The notes under the pieces were generated by a model. It saw nothing but the letters and a program-made list of their open reading frames with translations, did no database searches and had not been told where the DNA came from. A stretch of 64,000 nt of DNA from Malachius bipustulatus (Eukaryota > Arthropoda > Insecta > Coleoptera > Melyridae): contig CAJUUM010000036.1 in NCBI GenBank assembly GCA_910589415.1, forward strand, positions 357,548 through 421,547, written 5' to 3'. Shown piece by piece: positions 12,032-22,575 of this stretch. Made by a program: the position numbers and the translations under genes. How positions within the stretch are numbered: position 1 is the stretch's first letter; the number at the start of each line of letters is the position of its first letter.

Positions 12032-12571
12032 TATGATATAAACTTGGTTGAGATTGCTACGGTGCTAGATAAAGTAAAAACAATAGTGACACATTTTAAA
12101 CGAAGTTGCCAGTCGAACGAGAAGCTACAAGCGTATCTTCACAACGATGGTAAGCAACCATTAAAATTATTGCAAGCATGCCCTATGCCCTACCCGACGG
12201 AATTCGGTTTATTATATGTTAATAAGCTGATGGATGAACACGATGAACTCTCTGTGTGGAGTGCATTTGATAAAACCATTTCTACACTAAAACCCAGAGG
12301 AACGGCGTTATCTCGATCCATAATTGAGATTCAGAGATACATTGAAGATGACGTCATTTCAAGAGGACAAGATCCATTGAAATGGTGGTTGGATCACAAA
12401 TATAATTATCCCTATTTAAGTGAAATAATTCCCGAAAAATTCTGTATTTTAGCTACATCTGTTCCTTGTGAACGACTATTTTCTAACGCTGGGTCGGTAA
12501 TATCAGAACGCAGATGTAAACTTAGTGCAACAAATTCAGAACGAATATTATTTTTAAATGCTAATATCTAA
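12032..12571 (+). pseudogene. hAT transposase, C-terminal dimerisation segment
   Basis: It begins HTYDINLVEIA and continues through KVKTIVTHFKRS, the block that follows the second Asp region in hAT proteins. It then jumps to the C-terminal domain: PLKWWLDHKYNYPYLSEI and ATSVPCERLFSNAGSVISERR, the Dimer_Tnp_hAT signature. About 200 residues between LKLLQACP and the C-terminal part are missing relative to the family. It ends with a stop at 12571. Confidence 0.9.
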
Positions 12572-12908
12572 TATAATAATTATTATATATTGTTTTTTTT
12601 TCGTTATAAAGAAGTAATGTTACCTACTTTTGTTCATATAGAAATTTTATTCAGTTTTACATTTTAGAAAATTAAATCTAATTTTAAGAATTAATTTTTG
12701 TTTTTAAAATATTTTCATTTCTAAACATTTCAATAAGAAGCTTTGTTAAAGTTAATACCTAATTCCAATTTGTTTTATAAATAAATCATAATTTAATTTT
12801 TTTATATTTATAAATCATCTATTCCTTAAGCTGCGATATTAAATTGCAAACTTTAATTAATTAATTGACTTGTCATACTTATGTAGACAAACTTAAATTA
12901 TCCATGAA
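12572..12908. other. AT-rich non-coding, probable hAT 3' flank
   Basis: Very AT-rich sequence with no open frame of note. It lies between the hAT stop codon and a small MITE. Nothing else recognised. Confidence 0.4.
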
Positions 12909-13082
12909 CAGTGATTTTGAACCGTCGCAGTGACCACCTTAATCACGGCTGGGCTGAGTAGGTAAGTATAGTAACTAACTAACGAAATTAAGTGGAAGAG
13001 ACGGTGATCACTGGTCGCTGTTAAAAGTAACTAATATTTTAAAGTCACCGTCGCTGTTCTACCGGTGAATTCAAAATCGCTG
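12909..13082. mobile_element. Small hAT-type MITE
   Basis: This 174-bp block starts CAGTGATTTTGAA and ends with the inverse of CAGCGATTTTGAA, plus a second matched region (cgtcgcagtgacc / gtcaccgtcgctg). CAGYG termini suit hAT elements. I could not show an 8-bp target duplication. Confidence 0.5.
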
Positions 13083-13094
13083 CTAAGATCATCT

Positions 13095-13238
13095 CTAACT
13101 CAAATGTTTGGTCTTTTGACATAGGTCACAATTTCGGATGATTCTCTTTATCTCCTTATTCATCTTTGGCCAGAAGATATTTTTCCTAATCGCTAGTAGT
13201 ATCTTCCGAGCCCCAAAATGTCCAAAGCTTTCATGGTA
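13095..13238 (-). pseudogene. Ty3/gypsy integrase zinc-binding (H2C2) fragment
   Basis: On the minus strand this reads YHESFGHFGARKILLAI, then IFWPKMNKEI, then RNCDLCQKTKH. That is the HHCC zinc finger at the start of retroviral integrases. It ends at a stop and the catalytic core is missing. It is the most 3' piece of the gypsy relict that continues to 17504. Confidence 0.8.
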
Positions 13239-13559
13239 AAATAGCACCAAGGAACTAGTTAACTCCGCCGGGACCGCTAGGCGAGGTGGGACGCCATGAT
13301 GTGGGTGGTACCAGACTAGCCCCTGCCGCTACTTACACTGTAGCGGCTAGCCAGCCTATTTACACGTAGGTGAGGGCCCGCCTCAGCCCTTGTTTTGCCT
13401 GCATAATCTCTCGGAGGGCTGGGTCTACTTGCTGTAGGTGGCTCAAGTTTTTGAGCGAAGCTTTTACCTCGCCCCCGATATGAGTTTGAAATGCCGCGAT
13501 TATAGGCTCTGTTAGGCCAGAGTGGTGGGTTGGTTCCCCCCCCCCCCCCCCTTCGGGAA

Positions 13560-13900
13560 ATCGGGAGCGAGTTTTGCCGGCCTTTGATCCAGCCGATTGT
13601 GTAATCGAATTGTTCCAGAAATAAAACCCACCGAGTTAGTCTATCATTTAGTAGCCGGCAGCCCTTCAGAAATTTTAGTGATAGGTGGTCTGTCTGGATA
13701 GTCACATGCTGACCCTGTACATATAGCCTGAACTTCTGCAAGGCGAATATCACCGTTAACAGTTCTTTCTCGGTGGTCGTATAGTTTAGTTCGGGGAGTT
13801 TTAAGCAGCGACTGGCAAGAGCTATTACTCCATAGCTATCGTCGGGCTGTAATTGGTATAACACCGCCCCCAAATCTGTATTCGAACTGTCGCTCTGCAT
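13560..13900 (-). pseudogene. Gypsy RNase H fragment
   Basis: The protein reads MQSDSSNTDLGAVLYQ, LPELNYTTTEKELL and TIQTDHLSLKFL, the usual RNase H landmarks including the TDH motif. The frame then runs into a 16-base C homopolymer at 13536-13551. Upstream it is fused to the RT thumb by a deletion. Confidence 0.85.
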
Positions 13901-14549
13901 TACGTATTTTCTTAAGAAGGGCCCTCAACTCCTTGACTTTTCGTGGTCTGGGGAAATTCTGAATGGCGGAGACTTTCTCTGGGTCGGCCATAACTCCCGT
14001 GGTAGTTAGTAGGTGCCCAAGGAACTTCACTTCCTCCTTAAAGAACTCCGTTTTTTCCAAATTTACGGTTAGCCCTGCCAGCTTCAGTCTCTCGAATAGC
14101 ATACGTAAATGTTCTAAGTGTTGTTGAACAGAGGTTGACGCCACCAATAAATCGTCTATATAATTCGTTACGAATTCCCTTACTTCCGGGCCCAGGATTA
14201 AATTCACGGCTCGACTAAACGACGCCACTGCTGTCTTTAAACCAAATGGTAGAACCTGGTAGGTATAGGAGCGGCCGTTGTATAAGAAGGCTGTGTATTT
14301 CGTGCTGCTTTACTCCAATGGGATCTGGTGGTAAGATGACCGTAAGTCGATAAGAGAAAAACATCGGGCCGAGCGGAACTTATGGAAGAGTTCGTCCATC
14401 GGTGGTGGTGATTCGTGATCCGCGACCATCCGGGAGTTGAGTGTGCGAGCATCTAAACATATCCTGACAGTACCGTCTTTCTTTTTCACGGCAGTAGTCG
14501 GACTTGCGAATGGCGATGCCTGCCTTTTAATCACGCCGAGCTGTAACAT
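13836..14549 (-). pseudogene. Gypsy reverse transcriptase
   Basis: The finger region is readable (KKDGTVRICLDARTLN, FSLIDLRSSYHQIPLE) and breaks at a stop right after IPLE. It resumes with LPFGLKTAVASFSRAV and NYIDDLLVAS, so the YIDD catalytic box is preserved. The thumb runs to VKELRAL and then joins RNase H directly. The usual connection segment (FLGLxNFYRRF type) has been lost. Confidence 0.85.
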
Positions 14550-14646
14550 GTTCGATCGCCGTGCCGACGGCTGGCCTTAAAGCGAATGGTATAGGATACG
14601 GTCTCTTTAAGAACGGAGTTTCGTTGATTAGTGATATCTTGTGTTC

Positions 14647-15431
14647 TTAAAGGGTCGTTAACTCCGGCTGTTGACTAAATATTCCGTGATATTCCACCAA
14701 CACTGGGCATTCCTTAGCTTTGTTTCTTAATGTTTCCGGGGATTCCAAATTTGGACTCGTAAGTGAGGGGTGCCGCACCAGGTTCGAGCATGGTTCGGTA
14801 TCCTGACACAATGCGCTACAATCCGCCAGCTCGCGATCCGTCTTAAACCGGCTTCTGCGGAGTCTAAATATGTGCTCGTCTCCTTCGATTATGCATCGAA
14901 TAGAAAATGCACCGAGGTCCAGCTGAGCGGCTGTCTCAATCAACCAGTCCGCTCCCAAAATAATAGGGTATATCAATTTCTTAATCACCAGGCAGGGGTG
15001 ATGCAAATTCACACCCTGTATCTCCATGGGCAGATATACCTGCGAGGTTACACGGCTACTTTTCTGTCCGAGGGCTCCTCGAAGGGTGACAGAAACCAAC
15101 GGCAAGGTGGGGATGGTAGCCCCGGAGTTCTGAAGTTGTGCGTGAGTTTCTTCGGAGATGCAGCACTCCCGGAATCGATCAGGGCTGGGTATTCATTTCC
15201 GTTGATAGAGATATTGAAAGTAGGCAAGGTGGCCCCGTCTCCCTCGTTGGGTATTCCACCCAGGTTGTATAATGATAAAATTTTCACCGTTGGATGGTCC
15301 AACTTTACACCCTCTCGGCGTACAATTGTATGCGGTAACGTAATACCTGGTTTCTGGAACAACAGAGGGTTCAGAATGCCTTGTCCTTTCTGACCTAGGG
15401 GGACGCCGGGTCGCCAACCCAATAGTCGCAT
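14647..15431 (-). pseudogene. Gypsy aspartic protease region, frameshifted
   Basis: One frame ends in YPALIDSGSAAS, with the DSG active-site triad of a retroviral-type protease. The next frame contains PIILGADWL, the conserved second half of the same fold. A frameshift near 15050-15110 separates them. The protease would process the gag-pol polyprotein. Confidence 0.75.
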
Positions 15432-15582
15432 GATGCGTTCCCCTGATGTATAAACGAAACGACGGAGTGCGGCACGGGTAAAGGGGGCCCTTCGCGAAGG
15501 TGGCCTCGTGGGAGCCGTACCGCCAGCGTGTTGATTTCCACCGCCGATGGGACAAAGGCCTTTTTGGGGTTTAAGACTGAAG

Positions 15583-16357
15583 TCAGACCCCGTTGTTCAG
15601 CCTAAGGGCGTTTCGAGACTGTCCGGTCTTGTATTGTGGTCGGGACCTCTTGCGAGACGACCCTGGTTGCTGCCCTGAGTGGGCCATGCACCGGGCATCC
15701 ACCGAGTCCGTGGCAATGTTGCCTCTAGCGGGGTTGGTTAAGGGTTTAGTTGAGAGGAACGGCTCCTGTGCTATGAGGAACTCGGATGCACTAACCAAAT
15801 CGTTGGACCCAGTCAGCGCCCAAAAGGGCCTGAATATGTTTTGGGAAATGGCCCATAATTTCTGTTACCAACAGTTCCTCGGGCAGTTTCCTTGTCAGTA
15901 GCACCGCTTGTTCTACATAGTAGGCAAAATGATCTAGCATCGTGCGTCCTGATTTTTCGTCACATCGATCGGCGCCGATGCGTCTGCGGACCTCGATTTG
16001 TTTGCTTTCCGACCAAAATGTCTTCAGATACGACTGTTGGAAGTCCTCAAAATCCACCCAAGATGTTTTGTGAATTTCTGTCCAACTTCGAGCAGGCCCC
16101 TTAAGGCAAAGTAAGGCGGCTTCCAACTGTTTTTTCAAGGTAAGCCCTTAGCTCTGACAGGAACCTCACTGGATTTTTTTCTCGTCTCCTCGAAATTGTG
16201 GTCGGGCACCCCAAGCCCCCGAGTTCTCGGCGATCTGTTGCAGGGCTCTAGTCAGGGACCACGACTCCCAATTTGGTTGGGGGTTTGAACAGCCAGACGG
16301 GTCTCTCAAAATACTCCGTGGAGAATCGTCACCCAGAGAGGGGTCTGGCAGGTCCAC
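15583..16357 (-). pseudogene. Gypsy gag region, frameshifted
   Basis: Minus-strand frames at 15791-16138 and 16166-16357 read as a gag capsid-like protein (LCLKGPARSWTEIH, DFQQSYLKTFWSE, LDHFAYYVEQA). The spacing of Trp and the LKG.A..W block match Retrotrans_gag-type domains. Separate frames and stops show decay. No convincing zinc knuckle was found in the fragment at 15583-15798. Confidence 0.65.
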
Positions 16358-16599
16358 CGGCTTGGTTGGTGAGGTGGCTGTAGCCGGCAGGGACTCCTTA
16401 ATCGTAGCGATCAGTTTCTTGTCTCTTTCCAGACGTGACGTTGCCTTCTCCTGCTCCCAGGCCTTGAACCAGTTTGGGCGACTCCTTTTCAGGGAGTCTT
16501 GGTCTGTCCAACCGTGGCTTTCGTTTGGCGGGCTGTACCCCTCGTGGGAAAATCGGACCCATCGATCCAGCGAGCTACACGTAAAAGTCGACTAGCGGA

Positions 16600-17504
16600 A
16601 GCAAGGTAGGTTGAACAGCCGAGATATGGACTAAGACGAACAGGGATCGAATTTCAACGCGAATTGATTTGGTACGCCACTGAACATACTGAAATTTGCA
16701 ACTGGGTCGAAGAAGAATTTATCTAACGTGTGGAAGATGACATCTGGCACTCGGGGTGGTTGAACTCGAAGTGCCGGGCAGATGCTGGAATACCTACGAG
16801 CGAGTTGGGCTTTAACTTTTAAACGAATAATGGATTTACAATCGGGAAACAAATGGCGAGAACTCAAAGGGGCTTTTATTATCTTTTTTTTTCAAGGTTA
16901 GGAATGACGGATTTGTTATTAAATAAAGGAAATTGAAAAACAACAATGAAGATGTGTCTAGTCTTCTCTAGCTTTTATAAATTATTCTTCCACGTCGAGA
17001 AACTGTGTACTTGTAAAATAGGGAAAATAGAAACAAAATAAATGAGAAGGTACCTGGCCGAACTTGCTTGGGCCAAAAGTCTAGCAGGTAGTCTCTTCTT
17101 AGGTCTTATTTAGAAGTTCTTCTAGGTCGAAAATTTAAAAAGTGAAAATTAAAATAAAATAAAACGGAACGACGACCAGCGTGGACGTGCTCGCGAAGAG
17201 AGTCTACCACGTAGTATCCCGGCGTCCGCGACTCGCTGCTATTTATCCGTGGTTCCTACAATTACTCAGTAAAATCTTTTTCTGGGTTAAAACTTTACCG
17301 TCCGATGCCTGATTCACCTGGTCTACTGCTTCATGACCACCCCAGTTCGGGCGTGGGACTTCGATTTTGTTTTCCTTCTCAGCAGTGGTTATCGTGCATT
17401 TTTTCCTCCCTAACCGCCCTGTCGGTGTTAATTGCTCGTCTCCAGTCTGGAGTCCTTATTCGGGCCTTATCTCCCCCTTGTACACTTAACACGCATGCAA
17501 CATT
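16600..17504 (-). repeat. Leader and probable 5' LTR of the gypsy relict
   Basis: This lies upstream of gag on the minus strand and has no coding capacity. A candidate LTR start (tgttgcatgcg on the minus strand) is at 17494-17504 and a TATA-like ggataaatagc near 17250. With no second LTR copy present, its limits cannot be fixed. Confidence 0.4.
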
Positions 17505-17846
17505 GTTAATAATGTAGGACAGAGAATATTTGAGTTACCTTTCAAATATTTAAACCCTCATTTTATTACTGACTGACCGGTTGGCCCGTTTATTTATTTC
17601 TCTGTTAAAAAAAAAGTTCAAAACCAATTCACAGGCTCTCCCACTTTGAACCATTACAGTACTTTTAAATTCATTTTCGAGCACACGGATGTCGTTTTTT
17701 CAATTTTGCAAAGCAAAAGCACAGACATTTCATATGCTAAAAAACGATTAATATCTTTAAGTTCCACTTTCTGAACTAGTGAAATTCACTTCAATAATCT
17801 TTATGACCTGTTTTCAGATTCAGATTCCAAAATAGATGATGGCCCA
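17505..17846. other. Non-coding gap
   Basis: No gene recognised. It may be the 5' part of the hAT copy that follows, but no TIR was found. Confidence 0.35.
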
Positions 17847-18503
17847 GTGTCGAAAAAAAGAAAAACAACATTGAATCTTGAGGAGGATCTAAAACAAAAC
17901 TACAAACAAATATTTAATGAAATCTTGGATACGATTATAAATCAGTTGCAAGTTCGATTTTCGGATTTAAATAAATTAGAATTGTTTGACCTTGCAAAAA
18001 AAAGAATTTTACTTCGTTTGCAGCGGATTTTCCCTAAAAGCTTTTAGAAAATTTTTTGGAGGTTTATTCTGTTTTTGATCCAGTAGCCCTGATGAGCTTA
18101 TTACTGTGTATGCGGATCGGATGTAACAATATTTGAAGATTGTAATACACCTACAGAAATGATTTCTTTTATATATGAAAATGACTTGATGTCATCCTTG
18201 CCGGAATTTTATAACTTACTCCTTATAATAATGACAATTCCGGTTACCTCTTGTTCGGTAGAAAGAAGCTTCTCTGCTCTAAAACGAATTAAAACTTTTA
18301 CTAGGAATAGTATCAGTCAGGACAGATTAAGAAATATATCACTCATTTCAATTGAAAAACATCTGGTGAAAACTCAAATAGTAAAAAATCAAATGAAACG
18401 TCATTTTACGAAGACGTTATTGATCATTTTGCAGCTGAAAAAGATAGACGATTACCGTTGGTATATAAAAAAATCTTATATTTTCTATTTATTTTCTCTA
18501 TGA
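17847..18503 (+). pseudogene. Second hAT transposase relict (ZMYM1-like C-terminus)
   Basis: A first frame (17847-18047) has a lysine-rich start and LDTIINQLQVRF, typical of the hAT branch annotated as zinc finger MYM-type protein 1-like. After stops the reading resumes at 18159 with FYNLLLIIMTIPVTSCSVER and SFSALKRIKTFTRNSISQDR, the C-terminal dimerisation domain. The catalytic part is absent. Clearly a pseudogene. Confidence 0.8.
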
Positions 18504-18764
18504 CCTTTTAATGTTTTTCTTTCGTTGTTTTTTTAAGAGAATTTTGCACTTTATTTAAAAATATTTTGATAGAAGTTGTCATAAGAATTTAATTTCACCC
18601 ATTTAACTAATCAAAAATCAATTTTTGTGACCTTAATACCTTCATTCATGAACAAATTTTCCGAGGTAGGACCTCTCCCCAGACCCACCGGAAAGGAGGT
18701 CTGTGTTTGTACACCTTTTACTTTTCATTACATTACTTCGAGCTCTAGCCTCCCCTGTTCAAAT

Positions 18765-18826
18765 TATCACGAGCCGCCACTGATAATCATGTAATTTTTA
18801 AAGGAATTTATCACGAGCCGCCACTG
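18765..18826. repeat. hAT terminal repeat, present twice in tandem
   Basis: The string tatcacgagccgccactgat ends a first copy at 18782 and a second at 18826, a 44-bp shift. Read inverted it is CAGTGGCGGCTCGTGATAA, a hAT-like end. It probably marks the 3' end of the hAT at 17847, locally duplicated. Confidence 0.65.
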
Positions 18827-18859
18827 ATAATCGTGTAATTTTAAAAGAAGTATCAGCAG

Positions 18860-19480
18860 TAAGGCGCACCGACGATTCATTTTTAAATCAGGTTGATGAA
18901 GATCATCACTTGGAGGTAACACCTCTTGTTAACTTGCAATTTGGGTTAGTATCGTGTTTTCCAATTGATTACATGCATACTGTATGCTTAGGTGTTGTAA
19001 GAAAATTGTTGGATTAGTGGTTCACTAACCACTAGGTTAAGAAGTCAGGAAGTCAAATTGATATCCAATCGTTTAATTAGTTTAAAAGAATTTATTCCCA
19101 TAGAAATAAATAGGAAACCTAGAGAACCATCAGTATTAGCACGCTGGAAAGCAACTGAGTTCAGAACTTTTTTGCTCTACACCGGTCCTGTTGTTCTTCA
19201 AGGTCTAGTTTCTGAACACTTGCAAGTACCGAATACTTGCAAAATTTTGGTTCTGAATAATGCAAACAAATTGTTAACCACGAACCACTTTTGTAGCACA
19301 ATGTGAAAAAATTTATGGGGAGCATTTTTTGTTTACAATGTACATGTTTCATCCCATTTAAGTGCCGATTCAGAGTGTTTTGGACCTCTCGATTCTTTTT
19401 CTGTTTTGTTTTTGAGTCTTATTTGGGTCAACTGAAAGGAACGCTACTTTAAGTTCCTAACTGGCAACGCCATGATTGAA
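18860..19480 (+). pseudogene. Transposase fragment, CMC/EnSpm-like (superfamily uncertain)
   Basis: Broken frames give LVSCFPIDYMHTVCLGVVRK, then PREPSVLARWKATEFRTFLL followed by YTGPVV, then a degraded HLSADSECFGPLD and ESYLGQLK. I recognise this set of blocks from a widespread animal transposase-domain protein that resembles the C-terminal part of plant CACTA transposases. Multiple stops and shifts show it is dead. The superfamily label is an inference. Confidence 0.6.
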
Positions 19481-19796
19481 CGAAAACTTGCAGATTTGCC
19501 CTTGTTTACCTCTTATTATTATTGGGAGGCTAGAGAATATTGAATCCCTAGGCATTGATGTAGCATCTATGTTTATTCGTTTTAACCTATCAAAGCCTAG
19601 TGTTACCATTTGGTCACACTAACATGACATCTTTTGAGTGAGATTGAAACTAATTCTTCTGTTAATGATGCGTTCTTAGTTGAACATCTCGGTATTAGAT
19701 GGCCCATACAATTTATTAAAGCTGTTTATGTTGAATATGCCTTGTTGTGAAAACAAAGTGTTTTGAAATTGTGAAACCTTTCATTTCTACAAAATC

Positions 19797-20179
19797 ATGG
19801 AGCCGAGGTTTGAGTAAGTAATATTTTGTTTTTGTTATGTAAGTTGTGGCTGTTTTATATGATAAAATGTGAGGCTAAAGAACTACTTCACAATACTAAT
19901 ACTAAATAATCCTGAACTAGTCTAAACAAACAATGTAACCTCTAAATACAGGCAAACCTCTCTGTTACCATACGGTAACACTAGGCTACTGTGTGAGCCA
20001 ACTTGTATTTTTTACAGACCAGGTTTTTCATTAAAAGAAGCTTTGGATATAGTATACGATGATGACGATAATGCTAACGTAAATGAAATATTCATATCCA
20101 CCTGATCCCAACGTTTTGACGGATGAGCACTCAGCGTACGAAGATGACGGTGGCGTGGTGGATAATTTCTCTGTGCATC

Positions 20180-20184
<5 letters not shown>
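19797..20184 (+). pseudogene. piggyBac transposase N-terminus with an apparent intron
   Basis: An ATG at 19797 gives M-E-P plus AG. A GT...AG interval (19808-20017, acceptor tttttacag) then joins to CCA GGT TTT TCA, giving PGFSLKEALDIVYDDD. After a one-base frameshift near 20096 it reads PPDPNVLTDEHSAYEDDGG and VVDN, the acidic N-terminus of piggyBac-derived transposases. A short motif gcctagtgttacc near 19593 recurs inverted inside the intron near 19976. The intron is inferred from consensus sites and frame. Confidence 0.65.

Positions 20185-20221
<37 letters not shown>
20181..20221. repeat. (AAT)n repeat, LINE 3' tail
   Basis: An uninterrupted AAT run on the + strand, that is ATT on the minus strand. 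It is the tail of the LINE inserted in piggyBac and directly follows the target ATCAATAA. Confidence 0.85.
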
Positions 20222-20222
<1 letters not shown>

Positions 20223-20463
20223 GAATACCTTCAGAAATGGAGAGAAAAAGAAAAGTAAGCCTCGGAAATGAGTCGCTGCCTGGGGAGCGCCAGGGCACGT
20301 CTGGAGCTGGTGCTGGACGTGACAGTATGCGAACCACCAGTGGTAGGTTCGTGCTGAGCAGGCGGGCACCTACCGGGAAACCCGAAAGTGATACAGCCGA
20401 AAACCGCCCGGAAACCCAAATTCTGCAAACAGATTCACAAACCACCGGAAGTGTTTTGCCGGG
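20222..20463 (-). other. LINE 3' UTR segment
   Basis: Lies between the ATT tail and the errantivirus LTR. Next to the tail it reads attctgttattatt on the minus strand, like the LINE tail at 39090. On the + strand it is open for about 100 codons starting MERKRKVSLGNESLPG, but I recognise no domain; this is probably fortuitous or an old ORF1 scrap. Confidence 0.45.
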
Positions 20464-20873
20464 AATTTTGATTTCAAGGGCCACAAAAGAATTTTTAAAA
20501 ATAAATTTATTGAGAACATACTAATATATTACAATAAATACATTAGGAACGAATGCTAAATCTGATCTAACTAGTACAATAAGTAAATACAGTATTTATA
20601 CTTTTTAAGGAGGGCGGTGGCTTTGCCATGCGCCTGTTTATTAATAATTCCAAAAGGATGTGTTTTAAGAACATTATCCTAGTTTCAAATACAGAATATT
20701 AATATGATTAACAATAATAGTCATTATACATATATCATTTGATATTTAGTTCATAATAACAATAATACAATAGGCCATTTATTTCGAGGCTAAGGGTTAT
20801 AAAACTAATAAGGACTTACTATACTCGAATGATAATGAGTTACAATGTGTCATTCATGAAGGAATGCATAACT
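20464..20873 (-). repeat. 3' LTR of an errantivirus-type element
   Basis: On the minus strand it begins AGTTATGCATTCC just after a purine tract (gaggggagg) and ends near CAAAATT. AGTT... starts and AATT ends are typical of errantiviruses, and the LTR at 62296 has the same start and end style. An AATAAA-type signal precedes the end. It follows the env stop codon by eight bases. Confidence 0.65.
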
Positions 20874-20881
20874 CCTCCCCT

Positions 20882-22575
20882 CTAAGATTGAAAAATCGAC
20901 GAAGAAGGTTTTTCAACTAATTCTACAGGGTCCAAAGGTTCAATTTTCATTTTGAATGATTTTCTTCTCTTGACTAATTTGTAAGTTGCAAATGCAGCGA
21001 GGATTAGCAGAATTACGATCCATGTGATGATGTGGGTCGTTGTGTTGTTTTGATGCACTTTCAGGAGAATGGGATCTTGCACTTTCTTCGAAATGTGTGA
21101 AATATTCATGTGTACTTCAGGAATGTTTTCAATGGGAATGTCGCCATGAAGTTCGATGGATTCTAAGTGTACATTTCCTATTATTTTCACTGCTTCTTGA
21201 TTGGCTCGTTTTTTCGTATAGTAGATTTTGTTGCGAATTTTGACTTTGCAATTTGCTGGTATCACGTAGAGGCTTGGTGAGTCAATTGTTTTCGTTATAA
21301 GATCTGGGCAATTTTCAGTGATTGTTATTTTGTTTACTGGTACTATGATTAGTAAATTTTCGTCTATTTTTCGAATCATGTCTGCCTTGAGAGTTACTTG
21401 GACTTTGGTACAATTTTTCTCTTCTTTGTGGAGTATGATTGGCGTAATACAGGTATCTTGGTTGTTCGAATTTTGATTCAAGTCTGAACAGACGTAAATA
21501 TCTTCCAAATGAGGGCATTCTTGAGTTATCTCGAGCTGATTTTCTTGCGAAATTGCGAGGTAAGGTGTGTTGGGAATTATCATTTGATTGTTGATAGGAA
21601 TTGGTATTATATGATAAAAGGAATAAATTTGGGGATCAGTTAAGGGAATATTAATTACAAAAAGATTTTTTTCTTTAAAAATGAAGCTTTGCAAATTTAA
21701 CAGTTTGTAGTACGTATGAATGTCATAGAATTTAATTATAGAATTTTTATATTTGTTAGAGCATTCAGTGATGAGATTTAACAATTCATTTACTGGTAAT
21801 ATTTCATTTGTTACAAGATTCAGTTTTGAGAAATATAAAGATGTTTCTATTTTTGTAAGTTCATCGTTAAATTTCTGAACATTTATTTCAAGTCTGTTTA
21901 ATAAGTTATCAAGTTCTAAATATGTATAAATTGCCATTTTTGAATGTACGAAATATTTGGTTAAATTATTTAGTTGATTCTCAATTGTAGATAAATCTGA
22001 ATTTAATGTTTCTATAGTGCCATTGATTTGTTCTGTTAGATCGTTGTATAGTTCGATTTGTTTGTTTAGCCCATTTGTAATGTTTTTTGATCTTCTTGCA
22101 AATTGTTCAATGACTCATAAATTACTTTGCCATCATTAGCATCTAAAGTACCAAATAAGGTTTTTGCAAATGATCCTCCTATATCTAAGAGTCCTCGTTT
22201 CTGGCGATAATTTTGATTTGATCGCAAATTATTTTGTAAGATTTTTGTGTTTGTGATTTGATCTTGTATGTCTAAAAGTCGGGGAAGTAAGGTTTTGCTA
22301 ACGAAAGGGTCACTTGTTGTCGTTATGTGTAGATAAGCGTTCTTATATGCTTCTGATAATTTTTCTGCTTGTACGAGTAGCGGTGTGTGATTTATATAAT
22401 ACACATAGGATATTTTCGAAGTTGTGACGTATGCTGGGCCTAGGTGATGTGAGAAGAAACCTGGGTAGTTCGTAAGACTTGTGTCACATACTGTATATAA
22501 CTCTATAAAATATAAAATGCTAACGCAGTATAAAAATGCTGATACAGTAATTTGAATTAATAATGCGATGATGAA
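20882..22575 (-). pseudogene. env: Errantivirus envelope (env, F-like fusion glycoprotein), frameshifted
   Basis: The minus-strand product resembles the baculovirus F-like envelope proteins carried by insect errantiviruses, which act at membranes for virion entry. A hydrophobic leader near 22510-22560 is followed by an ectodomain. A furin-type site RQKR lies at 22195-22206, with a Gly-rich fusion-peptide-like segment directly after it. A coiled-coil-like stretch follows. A transmembrane segment (ITWIVILLILAAFATY) sits about 30 residues before the C-terminus. A single-base frameshift in an A-run near 22090-22095 separates the two main frames, and no clean start codon is seen at the 5' end. It is inactive as it stands. 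Gag and pol of this element are not present in the window. Confidence 0.8.

Larger units (their letters stand above)
7370..12571 (+). mobile_element. hAT transposon relict, split by a LINE and an LTR-like insertion
   Basis: Three separate stretches (7370-7521, 8844-9362, 12032-12571) read in order as one hAT (ZBED/BED-type) transposase. Each junction carries a duplicated target: CACTTA on both sides of the LINE (7522-7527 and 8838-8843), and CACT on both sides of the LTR-like insert (9359-9362 and 12028-12031). Removing both inserts restores the order of conserved hAT blocks. Frameshifts and an internal loss of the central helical region show it is dead. Outer TIRs were not identified. Confidence 0.75.
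13095..17504 (-). mobile_element. Ty3/gypsy retrotransposon relict
   Basis: Reading from high to low coordinates, the order is leader/LTR-like DNA, gag, protease, reverse transcriptase, RNase H and the integrase zinc finger. Each part is broken by stops and frameshifts. The element is cut off inside integrase at its 3' side, next to the MITE at 12909-13082, so no 3' LTR remains. Confidence 0.8.

Noticed and set aside
14770..16104. Forward frames of 70-207 codons
   Set aside because: They are the opposite strand of gypsy gag and protease coding.
20123..20524. Frame with a poly-Asn run and MERKRKVS sequence
   Set aside because: The Asn run is the AAT tail of a LINE, and no domain was recognised after it.
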